A stretch of 37,217 bases of DNA from Chitinophagales bacterium (GCA_017303475.1 JAFLBO010000043.1:1-37217), one strand, 5' to 3'; numbered from the stretch's first letter, positions 10,391 to 18,901 are shown. Program-made: numbers and translations. The notes: generated by a model from the letters alone, not told the origin.

Positions 10391-10470
10391 ATGACATTTA
10401 GGTCATTTGGGACATTGGGGTCATTTGGGGTCATTTAGGGTCATTTGGGGGCATTTGGGACATTGGGGAC
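10391..10470. repeat. GTCATTT tandem array
   Basis: Eight or so imperfect units of GGTCATTTGG / GGACATTGGG lie between the stop of the SAM hydrolase gene (10473, minus) and the start of the DUF1648 gene. The same unit builds the arms of the elements at 32521 and 33655. Within 10242-10472 nothing else was recognised. Confidence 0.85.
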
Positions 10471-10472
10471 AA

Positions 10473-11258
10473 TTATGGCGAATCCGGAACAGGCGTTTCG
10501 AATACAATTTCTACCACATCTTCCACTTTTAGTCCTAACAAGGTGGCTGCTTTGCCCATATTGACGGCAATTTCCAGAAATCCGGCTGCATTAAACAGGC
10601 ATAACTGCTCGCCAACAGTTACATCGCAATAATTGGCGGAAAGTTGCAGAATTGGGTCATTGCGTTTGAAATACAAGGAAAACGAACGACCATTTGCAGT
10701 ATGCTCGAATACTTCCCGGCGGATATTTACCACTACATTTTCAAAGTTGTCTACATGAATAACGGTACCCCGGATTTGGGTTGGGGTGATGACCGGCTGA
10801 ATGCTGATGCGTTCCAGCAGTGGCGCTGCGTGTTCGCCCAGATCTTCAAAACTTTGTCCGGAGCTTAGGTGAGCTACTGCAGTGGCAAATATGTTTTTTA
10901 CGCCAAAATGTTCCGTTGGATTTGCCGGAAGGTTCCGGAGGTCTGTTTGCGGAATTTGAGGAAACAGCAACGACAGTAATCCGTTATCCGGGGCTACAAA
11001 ATAGTGTCCATCCACCCGCGCCGCAACAAAACGGTATTCCGGCTGATAAACACAATTCACCCCTATGAGGTGGATCGTACCTTCAGGAAATTCGCGCCAT
11101 ACGTTGGCTACCACAAAAGCAGCCCGAACAATGTCGAATGGCGTTATTTCGTGGGTAATATCCACCAACTGCACCCCGGGCACGTGTCGCAGCAAGGCGC
11201 CTTTCAATGCCCCAACGTAAAAATCCTTCGTACCGAGGTCGGTGGTGAGCGTAACCAT
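10473..11258 (-). CDS. SAM hydrolase (S-adenosylmethionine hydroxide adenosyltransferase, DUF62)
   Basis: A 261-residue protein of the DUF62/fluorinase-chlorinase superfamily, whose ordinary bacterial members hydrolyse S-adenosylmethionine to adenosine and methionine. The N-terminal VTLTTDLGTKDFYVGALKG carries the conserved Asp that contacts the ribose. HEITPFDI and FVAPDNGLLSLL are further family motifs, and the C-terminal beta-barrel domain contains the NFENVVVN segment near residue 170. The gene is transcribed away from phoH, and its 5' flank is a GAGTGA tandem array (11261-11300) beginning 2 nt upstream of the start codon. The 3' end abuts the GTCATTT array. Confidence 0.88.
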   Translation of the reverse strand: MVTLTTDLGTKDFYVGALKGALLRHVPGVQLVDITHEITPFDIVRAAFVVANVWREFPEGTIHLIGVNCVYQPEYRFVAARVDGHYFVAPDNGLLSLLFPQIPQTDLRNLPANPTEHFGVKNIFATAVAHLSSGQSFEDLGEHAAPLLERISIQPVITPTQIRGTVIHVDNFENVVVNIRREVFEHTANGRSFSLYFKRNDPILQLSANYCDVTVGEQLCLFNAAGFLEIAVNMGKAATLLGLKVEDVVEIVFETPVPDSP

Positions 11259-11260
11259 TA

Positions 11261-11300
11261 ATGAGTGAATGAGTGAGTGAGTGAATGAGTGAGTGGGTGA
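11261..11300. repeat. GAGTGA/GAATGA tandem array upstream of a start codon
   Basis: A 4-bp/8-bp register array of ATGAGTGA units on the plus strand (CACTCATT on the coding strand of the SAM hydrolase). It sits immediately upstream of the start at 11258. Related arrays occur at 20318-20350 and 29971-30002. Confidence 0.85.
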
Positions 11301-11397
11301 TTTATTTTTTTGGGTTGTGTCTGAGGGCCTGCATTATTTTTACGTGAATGAAACTCTGGCGCTGGTTTTTATGTTTCTGATTGTGTCTGCAATTCCT

Positions 11398-11405
11398 TAG
11401 TTTTG
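11398..11405 (+). promoter_or_regulatory. -7 promoter element (TAGTTTTG) for phoH
   Basis: A perfect TAnnTTTG match. An in-frame upstream start at 11403 would fall inside it, so the ATG at 11439 is preferred. No clear -33 partner. Confidence 0.45.
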
Positions 11406-11438
11406 TGGGCATATTCGAACTGCATATTTCTCAAAGGC

Positions 11439-12536
11439 ATGGAGGCCCGGATTTTTCTCCGTTTACCTCCCGCTGCACTTAAATCGGAGTTTTACAATTT
11501 GAGCGAAATCATTCTTACCATTGAGGGACTTGATCCTCTTGAGCTATTCGGCGAAAACAACGCAAAGTTAAATCTTTTGCGCAAAGCATTTCCAGACGCA
11601 GTAATTACCTCGCGTGGCAACAGCCTGAAAATCACGGGCGAAAAGAAAGATGCGCAGGGCGCAAAGGGTAAATTTGAAATGATGGCCCGCTACCTGCGCG
11701 AACATTCCGAGCTTCCGGTACAAACTGTTGAAGATTTATTGGGTGGCGAAAATCCCTTTGAAGTACGTATCCCTGTAAACGGCGACGGCTCTGGCACCAA
11801 CGTCATCCTGTATGGTCGCGAGGGCCGACCAATCAAAGCCAAAACCCGCAACCAAAAATTGATGGTTGAGGTGTGCGACACCAACGATATCCTGTTTGCT
11901 CTGGGTCCGGCCGGTACAGGTAAAACCTATACAGCCGTGGCACTGGCAGTGAGGGCACTTAAAAACAAACTGGTTAAAAAAATCGTACTCACACGCCCGG
12001 CCGTTGAAGCCGGCGAAAACCTGGGGTTCCTGCCGGGCGACCTGAAGGAAAAGGTAGATCCATACCTGCGCCCTCTGTACGATGCCCTCGACGATATGCT
12101 TCCCATGGACAAGCTAAACTTTTTCATGGAAAACAGGGTCATTGAAATTGCGCCGCTCGCGTTCATGCGCGGGCGCACGCTCGACAATGCCTTTATCATT
12201 CTCGACGAGGCCCAAAACGCTACGCCGCTGCAGATCAAAATGTTCCTCACGCGCCTTGGCCCTTCTGCCAAATGCATTATTACCGGCGATATGAGTCAGA
12301 TTGACTTGCCTCACCACCAAAAAAGCGGTTTGCGGCAAGCCATTGACATACTCTCCGGCGTAGACGGCATTGCCACCCTGCACCTCACAGCCGAAGACGT
12401 GGTTCGTCACCGACTAGTGAAAGAAATCATCAAGGCCTACGATAAACTGGACGCCGAGGAACGCGCCAAACGTGAACGTAAAAAAGCTGAAGCCAACGGC
12501 ACTGCACCTGCAGAAGAGCCGGAAGTGACGACTTAA
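11439..12536 (+). CDS. phoH: PhoH-family ATPase
   Basis: A 365-residue PhoH-like (YbeZ-type) protein, a cytoplasmic ATPase linked in other bacteria to RNA processing and ribosome maturation. An N-terminal KH-like region (about 1-85) is followed by the ATPase domain with Walker A GPAGTGKT (about 156-163), the family motif TRPAVEAGENLGFLPGD, and Walker B IILDEAQNA (about 252-260). The C-terminal tail is Lys/Glu-rich (AEERAKRERKKAEANG) and probably disordered. The start at 11439 is 34 nt after a -7 promoter element and removes a 12-residue extension lacking family similarity. No ybeY gene lies next to it. Confidence 0.92.
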   Translation: MEARIFLRLPPAALKSEFYNLSEIILTIEGLDPLELFGENNAKLNLLRKAFPDAVITSRGNSLKITGEKKDAQGAKGKFEMMARYLREHSELPVQTVEDLLGGENPFEVRIPVNGDGSGTNVILYGREGRPIKAKTRNQKLMVEVCDTNDILFALGPAGTGKTYTAVALAVRALKNKLVKKIVLTRPAVEAGENLGFLPGDLKEKVDPYLRPLYDALDDMLPMDKLNFFMENRVIEIAPLAFMRGRTLDNAFIILDEAQNATPLQIKMFLTRLGPSAKCIITGDMSQIDLPHHQKSGLRQAIDILSGVDGIATLHLTAEDVVRHRLVKEIIKAYDKLDAEERAKRERKKAEANGTAPAEEPEVTT

Positions 12537-12549
12537 AGAAGGGAGTTAT

Positions 12550-12665
12550 TTACCGCTGAGACGCAGAGGCGCAGAGTGATAATAATTATTGCACCCTCTG
12601 CGCCTCAGCGGTAAAAAACGACTTAGCCCATCACACCCTCTGCACCTCCGCGCCTCCGCGGTATA
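12550..12665. repeat. CGCAGAGG palindromic array between convergent genes
   Basis: TTACCGCTGAG plus GGCGCAGAG (12550-12576, with an extra 8-nt unit) pairs with CTCTGCGCC plus TCAGCGGTAA (12596-12614) around an AT-rich loop. It can act as a bidirectional terminator between phoH and the epimerase gene. A third, diverged arm (12633-12665) runs into the epimerase coding region and encodes its last residues. Confidence 0.8.
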
Positions 12666-13705
12666 ACCCCCAAACCTGGCCTGTTGGTCAATCTAACTTT
12701 CCCAGCTTCCATTTCCGGGAGAACAAAAGGGTTGTTGCTGATGAGCCAACAGCCATCAATATCTGCATAATCGCACAGGGGGGCCAATGTTGCTGCGGCC
12801 ATGATCCCGCAGGAGGTTTCGGTCATACACCCTACCATCAGCTGCATACCCATAGACCGGGCGGAGTTTACCATGCGCAGGGCTTCGTGGAGTCCGGTAC
12901 TTTTCATCAATTTGATGTTCACGCCGTGAAAAACACCGGCTAATTGGGGCAAATCAGCCTGTCTTAAACAACTTTCATCGGCAAATACAGGTAAATGTGA
13001 GCGCTCACTCAACCATTGAGCAGAGGCCAAATCATCCTTTTTAAAGGGCTGTTCTATCAGTTTTACCCCATTTTCTGCCAACCAAGCCACCAGATCAAGA
13101 GCCTGCTGCCTGTCTGTCCAGCCCTGATTGGCATCTACATAAATCGGTTTGTCTGTCAGCTCGCGAACGGTGCGAATGATGTCTTTATCATGGTCTGTAC
13201 CCAGCTTCACCTTAATCACGGAAAATGGCGCAGCGTCCTGCATTTTTTCCCGAAGCACTTCAGGAGTATCTATACCCAGGGTAAAAGAAGTGGGTGGCAT
13301 TCGCTGCGGATCAACACTCAGGAGTTGCCAGAGTGGTAGGTTTTCCAGTTTACCCCACAGGTCGTGCAAGGCAATATCCACCGAAGCTTTGGCGGCGTTG
13401 TTGCCAGGCGTCAGCGCGTCAATTTCCGACATGATGGTTGCAATAGACTCCTGGTTCAGGGAGGAGCCGGAGGGCCATGTTTTCAGATAATGAGCGGCTT
13501 TTTGCAGAAAAGCACTGGCAGTTTCGTGGTTTTCCCCATAATAAGGCGGCATGGCTGCTTCCCCATAACCCGTCAAACCCTCAAATTCTAGGGTAGTTAA
13601 TACGGCATTGGTATGGGTTCGCATGCCGGTGGCCAGGCGGAACGGGTGTTTCAATTCGAGTAAAAGGGGTTGAAACGTACAAAGCATGAGGAAGAATTTG
13701 GACAA
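12623..13705 (-). CDS. Dipeptide epimerase (enolase superfamily)
   Basis: A 360-residue member of the enolase superfamily, L-Ala-D/L-Glu epimerase-like group, expected to epimerise dipeptides from peptidoglycan recycling. Visible catalytic parts are the KxK motif in VIKVKLG (Lys165/Lys167), metal ligands in YVDANQGW (Asp191), LIEQPF (Glu218) and FADESC (Asp243), and the C-terminal general base in NIKLMKSTG (Lys265 or 268). The N-terminal capping domain ends near 120. An alternative start (MLCTF) lies 6 codons in. The C-terminal IPRRRGGAEGVMG is encoded by an intergenic repeat and is unlikely to belong to the fold. It is divergent from the biotin carrier gene, 41 nt apart. Confidence 0.87.
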   Translation of the reverse strand: MSKFFLMLCTFQPLLLELKHPFRLATGMRTHTNAVLTTLEFEGLTGYGEAAMPPYYGENHETASAFLQKAAHYLKTWPSGSSLNQESIATIMSEIDALTPGNNAAKASVDIALHDLWGKLENLPLWQLLSVDPQRMPPTSFTLGIDTPEVLREKMQDAAPFSVIKVKLGTDHDKDIIRTVRELTDKPIYVDANQGWTDRQQALDLVAWLAENGVKLIEQPFKKDDLASAQWLSERSHLPVFADESCLRQADLPQLAGVFHGVNIKLMKSTGLHEALRMVNSARSMGMQLMVGCMTETSCGIMAAATLAPLCDYADIDGCWLISNNPFVLPEMEAGKVRLTNRPGLGVIPRRRGGAEGVMG

Positions 13706-13707
13706 AA

Positions 13708-13739
13708 TTGATTCAGCAAATGCATTTATCCTAATTTTG
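13708..13739 (+). promoter_or_regulatory. Promoter for the biotin carrier gene
   Basis: TTG (13708-13710), 21-bp spacer, TAATTTTG (13732-13739): a perfect Bacteroidota promoter. The predicted transcript start falls at about 13743-13746, so the mRNA would be leaderless or nearly so at the ATG 13747. Confidence 0.65.
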
Positions 13740-13746
13740 CAGGATC

Positions 13747-14241
13747 ATGGACAAAAAAGAACCTTTCAATATTACGGTCAATGGCGGCCAGCATGAATTT
13801 TCCTTCATGCCGGAAGAGGCCAAAAATCTGGATATTGTGCCTGATGGGGCCGGAAAATACCAGATTATCTATCAGGAACGTTCATACAAGGCTGAATTGC
13901 TGGAAGCCGATTATCAGGCACGCCAGTTCAGTTTCCGGATCAATGGCGCCAAATACACCCTGCACATTGCCGACCATTATGAGCGACTGGTGAAACAACT
14001 TGGTTTGCATACCGCCAGCGGTGTAAAACAAAACACCATTAAAGCGCCCATGCCAGGCCTGGTGCTAAACATTATGGTGGCCCCCGGCCAAAGCGTCAGC
14101 AAAGGCGATGCCTTGTTGATCCTGGAAGCCATGAAAATGGAAAATGTACTCAAGGCTGCCAACGACGGCACCGTAAAATCCATTGCCGTTCAAAAAGGCG
14201 CCGCTGTGGAAAAAGGGCAGTTGTTGTTGGAAATGGAATAA
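13747..14241 (+). CDS. Biotin/lipoyl carrier protein (acyl-CoA carboxylase BCCP-like)
   Basis: A 164-residue protein whose C-terminal domain (about 96-164) is a biotinyl domain with the classic ILEAMKMEN motif, Lys130 being the biotinylation site. The N-terminal half (VNGGQHEFSF...) resembles the linker region found in Bacteroidota biotin carriers of acetyl-/propionyl-CoA or oxaloacetate-type carboxylases. No carboxylase or carboxyltransferase gene is adjacent, so the partner must be encoded elsewhere. The stop TAA overlaps the next start ATG by one base (TAATG), indicating translational coupling with the SPOR-like gene. Confidence 0.85.
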   Translation: MDKKEPFNITVNGGQHEFSFMPEEAKNLDIVPDGAGKYQIIYQERSYKAELLEADYQARQFSFRINGAKYTLHIADHYERLVKQLGLHTASGVKQNTIKAPMPGLVLNIMVAPGQSVSKGDALLILEAMKMENVLKAANDGTVKSIAVQKGAAVEKGQLLLEME

Positions 14242-14654
14242 TGACTATGAGCTCAACATATCGTATTGCGGGTATTGCAGCGCTGCTCTGGTGCTGGGTT
14301 TGTGCGGGTGCGCAGGCGCAGGACGTACAGGTGCAGGAAGAGCCGAGAGTATCGGAGTTAATCAGGGTGTGGGTGGCTGATAACCGGGCTAATCCTAAAA
14401 TAGAGGGTTGGCGGGTACAGATCATGGCTTCCACAGACCGCAGGCAGGTGGAGGACGGCAGAACCCGTTTCCGGGTGGAGTATCCGGAAGTTTCCGCCAC
14501 GGTGGTGCAGGAACAGCCGTACTACAAACTGCGGGTAGGCGCGTTCCGTTCCAGGCAGGAAGCGCTGGCCTTTATCCGTGTGCTGGAAGGATGGCCGGGC
14601 GCTTATCCAGCTATAGACAACAATATTCACCCCAGAGATTTTTTGGAACAGTAA
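14241..14654 (+). CDS. Exported SPOR-like domain protein
   Basis: A 137-residue protein with a signal peptide (hydrophobic core IAGIAALLWCWVCAGAQAQ, cleavage expected near residue 27) and a C-terminal region fitting the SPOR fold: WRVQIMASTDRRQVEDGRTRF, then PYYKLRVGAFRSRQEALAFI, i.e. the two halves of the SPOR repeat with the usual 'Q...S..R..A......P......V....Y.RV..G.F' spacing. SPOR domains bind denuded peptidoglycan, which fits the position just before rodA. Start taken at 14241 (overlapping the previous stop); ATG 14247 is an alternative. Family call is by pattern, moderately sure. Confidence 0.7.
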   Translation: MTMSSTYRIAGIAALLWCWVCAGAQAQDVQVQEEPRVSELIRVWVADNRANPKIEGWRVQIMASTDRRQVEDGRTRFRVEYPEVSATVVQEQPYYKLRVGAFRSRQEALAFIRVLEGWPGAYPAIDNNIHPRDFLEQ

Positions 14655-14724
14655 GATAGATTTTTGATAGAAAAAACAACAAATCTCTATCTTTTACCCC
14701 AACAACCAAACGTTTTATCACGGC

Positions 14725-16197
14725 ATGTCAAGCTCCTCCAACTCCCTTCCGATTTTCGGTTTCGACCGGCTGACACTGGGCCTGTATGCCGCGCTGGTGT
14801 CTATCGGCTGGCTGATGATTTTTGCCGTGAACTACAACGAAAACGATCCGTACGCTTTCCTGAGTTTGAGTCATACCGCCGGCAAACAGCTGGCCTTCAT
14901 GGCCGTTTGCGGCATACTCATGTTTGTGGTATTGCTGTCAGACTGGTCGATCTGGCGTACACTGGCCTTGCCCATGTATGCCATCTCCATGCTATTATTG
15001 CCGGGCACCTTGTTGTTTGGCAGGGAAGTAAATGGCGCCAATGCCTGGTACCATATAGGCGGGTTCACGTTTCAGCCCTCGGAAATAGCCAAGTTTGGCG
15101 CTTGTTTGGCCATGGCGGCCTTTTTGAGTAGTCCGGGGGTGGATTTGCGTCAGTGGCGCGACCGTATCATTGCTTTTAGTATTTTCCTGATTCCTTCTGC
15201 CCTGGTGTTGTTGCAGAGCGATACCGGCTCGGCGCTGGTATTTTTTTCCTTCATGCTGGTCTTGTACCGTGAAGGTTTATCGCCTGTGTTATATGCCCTG
15301 GGTTTTGGTACCGCAGCGTTGGTTATTCTGGGCTGGAAATTTGAGCCCCCTTCTTACACCGCCTGCTGGCTGATTGCAGCCGTGAATTTCCTGCTGATCC
15401 GCAGGTTCCGGGAGCGGCGGCAGGTTTGGATGGCCATTTTGTTGCTGCTTGTTCCGCTCACCATCTGGTGGATACCTGTGCTGGATTTTTGTTTGGAGCC
15501 TGCCGGTATAAAACTGGAAGAGCCAATAAAGCACCTGTTGGTGTTAGTGCCTCATGTCATCCTGTTTCTGGCTGCGTTTGTTCCAAATTACTGGAAGAAA
15601 AACAGTTTAATTCAGGGCCAACTCCGTGTTTGGGCTGTATTGCTTGGCTTGTCGGTAGGCACCGTGTTTGCTGCCAACGCCTTATTTAATCTGTTGGCCC
15701 CACACCAGCAGCAGCGTATCAAGATCTGGCTCAGGCCCAAAGAAGCCGCCTCCGAAGCACGCGGGGCTGCTTACAACCTGCTGCACTCCAAAATGGCTAT
15801 CGGATCCGGAGGGTTGTTGGGTAAAGGCACCCTGGAAGGCAATATGACCAAGCTTAAGTATGTGCCCGAACAAAGCACCGACTTCATTTTCTGTACCGTT
15901 GGGGAGGAGCAGGGCTTCCTGGGAGTGGTTGGCCTGATCGGATTATTTTTGTGGCTGCTTTGGCGGATAACGATCATTGCAGAGCGGCAGCGCTCCAATT
16001 TTTCCCGCATTTATGCCTACTCAGTAGCCGGAATCATTTTTATACACCTGATGGTGAACCTGGGCATGACCATGGGTTTGTTGCCTATTATTGGTATACC
16101 CCTGCCATTTATTAGCGCCGGCGGTTCGTCTTTGATCGGTTTCACTTTAATGATCGCCGTGTTGCTCAAACTCGACAGCAACCGGAATCTTGCTTAA
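14725..16197 (+). CDS. rodA: RodA-type SEDS peptidoglycan glycosyltransferase
   Basis: A 490-residue polytopic membrane protein of the FtsW/RodA/SpoVE family, the SEDS polymerase that makes peptidoglycan strands for side-wall growth with a partner class B PBP. Family motifs visible: FQPSEIAK, LLQSDTGSAL with the presumed catalytic Asp (about 165), HSKMAIGSGGLLGKG, PEQSTDFIF.T.GEEQG, and the C-terminal GIPLPFISAGGSS. Compared with the roughly 370-residue E. coli RodA it is longer, with added membrane segments between the catalytic loop and the QQQRIK region (about 195-310). I recall this extended form as common in Bacteroidota. RodA rather than FtsW is inferred from the HSKMAIGSGGL motif. The tgt start lies 5 nt after its stop. 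Confidence 0.9.
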   Translation: MSSSSNSLPIFGFDRLTLGLYAALVSIGWLMIFAVNYNENDPYAFLSLSHTAGKQLAFMAVCGILMFVVLLSDWSIWRTLALPMYAISMLLLPGTLLFGREVNGANAWYHIGGFTFQPSEIAKFGACLAMAAFLSSPGVDLRQWRDRIIAFSIFLIPSALVLLQSDTGSALVFFSFMLVLYREGLSPVLYALGFGTAALVILGWKFEPPSYTACWLIAAVNFLLIRRFRERRQVWMAILLLLVPLTIWWIPVLDFCLEPAGIKLEEPIKHLLVLVPHVILFLAAFVPNYWKKNSLIQGQLRVWAVLLGLSVGTVFAANALFNLLAPHQQQRIKIWLRPKEAASEARGAAYNLLHSKMAIGSGGLLGKGTLEGNMTKLKYVPEQSTDFIFCTVGEEQGFLGVVGLIGLFLWLLWRITIIAERQRSNFSRIYAYSVAGIIFIHLMVNLGMTMGLLPIIGIPLPFISAGGSSLIGFTLMIAVLLKLDSNRNLA

Positions 16198-16201
16198 GCA
16201 A

Positions 16202-17332
16202 ATGAATTTCACCCTTTTACATACCGACCCGGAATCGCGCGCACGTGCGGGAAGGATTGAGACAGACCATGGCGTGATTGAAACGCCCATTTTTATGCCC
16301 GTGGGCACCGCAGCCACGGTAAAAGCCGTGCATCAGCATGAATTGCGCGACGATATACAGGCACAAATATGTTTGGGCAACACCTATCATTTATACCTGC
16401 GTCCGGGGCTGGAGGTTCTTCGCGAGGCCGGGGGCATTCACGGCTTTAATGGTTGGCAACGACCGGTATTGACTGATAGCGGCGGTTTTCAGGTGTACTC
16501 TCTGGCACACCGGCGCAAAATCAAGGAAGAAGGTGTGACGTTCCAGAGCCATATTGACGGCTCCAAACACACTTTTACACCGGAGAATGTGATGGATATC
16601 CAGCGGATCATCGGGGCAGATATCATCATGGCCTTTGATGAATGCACGCCATATCCCTGCGATTTTAAGTATGCCCAGAAATCGCTCGGACTCACGCACC
16701 GTTGGCTGGAGCGGTGTATTCAGCAGTTCGACAACACAGAACCGCTTTACGGTCACCGGCAGGCATTGTTCCCGATCGTTCAGGGTAGCACCTATCTGGA
16801 ACTGAGGCGCATTTCTGCCGAAACCATTGCTGCGCATGGCAGAGAAGGCAATGCCATCGGAGGGTTGTCGGTAGGTGAGCCGGCTGAGGACATGTATGCC
16901 ATGACCGAGATTGTGACCGAGATCTTGCCGAAAGACAAACCCAGGTACCTGATGGGCGTGGGCACTCCGGAGAATATTTTAGAGAGCATTGCCCGTGGTA
17001 TTGATATGTTCGACTGTGTTTTGCCTACCCGAAATGCGCGGCACGGCATGATTTACACGGCGGAAGGCATTATCAACATCCGGAACCAAAAATGGCAGCG
17101 CGACTTTTCGCCTATTGATCCGAGCGGCGTGGTACCAACCAGCGCCCTACATTCCAAGGCATATCTGCGCCATTTATTTATATGTGGCGAAATTTTGGGT
17201 ATGCAACTGGCAACCCTTCAAAACCTGGGTTTTTACCTGTGGCTGGTAAAAGAAGCCCGCAAACGCATCCTCGACGGCAGTTTTCATAGCTGGAAAACAG
17301 AGATGGTAAAACGGGTAAGCACCCGCTTGTGA
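16202..17332 (+). CDS. tgt: Queuine tRNA-ribosyltransferase (tRNA-guanine transglycosylase)
   Basis: A 376-residue TGT enzyme that swaps guanine-34 for a queuosine precursor in tRNAs with GUN anticodons. TDSGGFQVYS (Asp92 general acid/base) and FDCVLPTRNARHG (nucleophile Asp near 268) are intact. The usual zinc site CxCxxC...H is not: the segment between DFSPIDP and SKAYLRHL reads SGVVPTSALH, with no cysteine; only the final His remains. The rest of the C-terminal region (GEILGMQLATLQNLGFYLWL) is normal. ATG 16202 is preferred over a TTG at 16190 that would overlap rodA. It probably forms an operon with rodA. The stop is directly followed by a giant palindrome. Confidence 0.95.
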   Translation: MNFTLLHTDPESRARAGRIETDHGVIETPIFMPVGTAATVKAVHQHELRDDIQAQICLGNTYHLYLRPGLEVLREAGGIHGFNGWQRPVLTDSGGFQVYSLAHRRKIKEEGVTFQSHIDGSKHTFTPENVMDIQRIIGADIIMAFDECTPYPCDFKYAQKSLGLTHRWLERCIQQFDNTEPLYGHRQALFPIVQGSTYLELRRISAETIAAHGREGNAIGGLSVGEPAEDMYAMTEIVTEILPKDKPRYLMGVGTPENILESIARGIDMFDCVLPTRNARHGMIYTAEGIINIRNQKWQRDFSPIDPSGVVPTSALHSKAYLRHLFICGEILGMQLATLQNLGFYLWLVKEARKRILDGSFHSWKTEMVKRVSTRL

Positions 17333-17596
17333 ACGCGTGGAGGAACGCGGGGGACGCGGATTGTCATCCTGAACGCAGAGAAGGATCTGGAACGCGGATG
17401 ACGCGGATGACGCGGATTTTGATAATTGCCTGCGGCAATTTTTCGATTGGAAAGATTATAAAATCTCAATTTGCTCTGATCCAGCTGCCGAAGGCAGCAT
17501 AAAAATCCGCGTCATCCGCGTCATCCGCGTTCCAGATCCTTCTCTGCGTTCAGGATGACAATCCGCGTTCCCCGCGTTCCTCCCCGCGTTCAGGCA
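17332..17596. repeat. Giant palindrome with 77-bp arms (ACGCGGATG family)
   Basis: 17344-17420 and 17502-17578 are inverted copies with one mismatch in 77 bp. The arms contain short AACGCGG/ACGCGGATG units and the core TTGTCATCCTGAACGCAGAG, a relative of the cores at 32620 and 33728. The 81-nt loop holds two small hairpins (AATTGCC/GGCAATT and GCTGCC/GGCAGC). It starts at the tgt stop codon and is followed by further CGCGTT units to about 17590. Confidence 0.95.
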
Positions 17597-17608
17597 GCGT
17601 TTTGAAAA

Positions 17609-17640
17609 GTTAAAACCTCTTGGTATCCAAAGGTTTTAAC
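17609..17640. other. Hairpin upstream of porP-like gene
   Basis: GTTAAAACCT-C-TTGG / CCAA-AGGTTTTAAC forms a 14-bp stem with one bulged C and a TAT loop. There is no U-tract on the plus strand. The remaining gap to 17820 shows only a 7/8 -7-like match, TACCTTCG (17731-17738). Confidence 0.5.
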
Positions 17641-17820
17641 ATTAAGGGAAAAATAGGGTGAAAAGAATGGTCGTTTTGGGATGGCGTGTTAAAATTTTTC
17701 CTTGCACTATAATTAAGTTTCGGAAAAACCTACCTTCGCCCACTCTACCTGAATTCATCCGGCATTTGCCACAATCCTTATTCGTCGTTTTTCAACCAAA
17801 ACCACAGGTCTGTCTTGATT

Positions 17821-18864
17821 ATGAAAAGAACTACTCTACACTTTCTTTCACTGTGTTTCGTAATGTTCGCGGCAGTGGCCCAGGCCCAGGACATCCACTT
17901 TTCACAGTTTTATCAAAGCCCATTGAACTTGAATCCGGCCATGACCGGCGTGATGAACTGTAATCACCGCTTCGTGGCTAACTACCGCAACCAATGGGCT
18001 TCCATCCTGAAAAACAGGGCTTACAACACCTACTCTGCTTCTTATGATCAGAAGCTTCCGGTAGGTCGATATGACTACTTTGGTGTAGGTGGTACGCTTT
18101 GGGGCGACAAAGCCGGTTCTTCCGAGTTCGCTACCATTCAGGCTCGCCTGTCCGGTTCTTACGCTAAAAAAATGGGTGGCTACCGCAAAAAAGCGCACTA
18201 CCTCGTATTTGGCGCCGACATCGGCCTGAGCAACCGCAGCATCAAAAGCTACAACCTGCAGTGGCCAAGCCAGCACGACGGCAATGGTGGATTTGATGGA
18301 ACCCTGGCTGGCGAAAACATTGCTGATCCAAGCTTCCTGTTTGCTGATCTGTCTGCAGGTATCCTGTGGTTCAGCGTGTTGAGCAAAGAAGCTAACTTCT
18401 ACTTCGGCGGTGCGTTCAGCCACCTGAACCGCGCTAACCAGTCGTTCGAAAACGCCAACATTCCGCTGTACAGCAAATTCACTTTCCACGCTGGAGGTGA
18501 ATTCATGCCTGCCCAGAAATTTGGTTTGAGCCCGGGCGTAGTAACTTTCTTCCAGGGTCCATCCTGGCAGGTTAACGTGGGTAACTCCTTCAAATTCCTG
18601 CTCGGCAACAGCCGTCGCTACAACCAGGCTTTCCAGTTTGGTCTGTGGGCACGTTTGGCCAACAAACTGAACGACAACAAACTGATGGACGCTGTAATCG
18701 TGAGCACACGCTTCGATTACGAGCAGTTTAACATTGGTTTCAGCTACGACATCAACACATCCAACCTGTTTACCGCTACAAACGGTAACGGCGCCTTCGA
18801 ATTCTCCCTGATCTACAAGATCTGCGGACCAGAGCGTCGCGGTGTGTACTGCCCAAGCTTCTAA
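17821..18864 (+). CDS. PorP/SprF family type IX secretion membrane protein
   Basis: A 347-residue outer-membrane beta-barrel of the PorP/SprF family, associated with T9SS function and gliding. A signal peptide (MKRTTLHFLSLCFVMFAAVAQAQ) is followed directly by the hallmark N-terminus QDIHFSQFYQSPLNLNPAMTG and RFVANYRNQWASI. The middle consists of alternating strands (FGVGGTLWGDKAGSS, FLFADLSAGILWF) and the protein ends with the strand FEFSLIYKICGP near the C-terminus. Genomes of this group usually carry many PorP paralogues, often beside a large adhesin or PKD protein; none is adjacent here, so the partner is unknown. ATG 17821 is preferred over the TTG at 17815 as it opens the signal peptide with MKR. 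Confidence 0.92.
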   Translation: MKRTTLHFLSLCFVMFAAVAQAQDIHFSQFYQSPLNLNPAMTGVMNCNHRFVANYRNQWASILKNRAYNTYSASYDQKLPVGRYDYFGVGGTLWGDKAGSSEFATIQARLSGSYAKKMGGYRKKAHYLVFGADIGLSNRSIKSYNLQWPSQHDGNGGFDGTLAGENIADPSFLFADLSAGILWFSVLSKEANFYFGGAFSHLNRANQSFENANIPLYSKFTFHAGGEFMPAQKFGLSPGVVTFFQGPSWQVNVGNSFKFLLGNSRRYNQAFQFGLWARLANKLNDNKLMDAVIVSTRFDYEQFNIGFSYDINTSNLFTATNGNGAFEFSLIYKICGPERRGVYCPSF

Positions 18865-18871
18865 TTAACTG

Positions 18872-18886
18872 GCCTCCTTTGGAGGC
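18872..18886 (+). other. Small GC-rich hairpin after porP-like gene
   Basis: GCCTCC-TTT-GGAGGC, 7 nt after the stop codon, ahead of the stronger terminator at 18902. It has no U-tract of its own. Confidence 0.5.
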
Positions 18887-18901
18887 TATGTGGATAAAAA
18901 G

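Noticed and set aside
14655..14724. AAGATAGA...TCTATCTT pair as a terminator before rodA
   Set aside because: Only 8 bp, AT-rich and with a weak T-run; it would also separate genes that look co-oriented, so not called.
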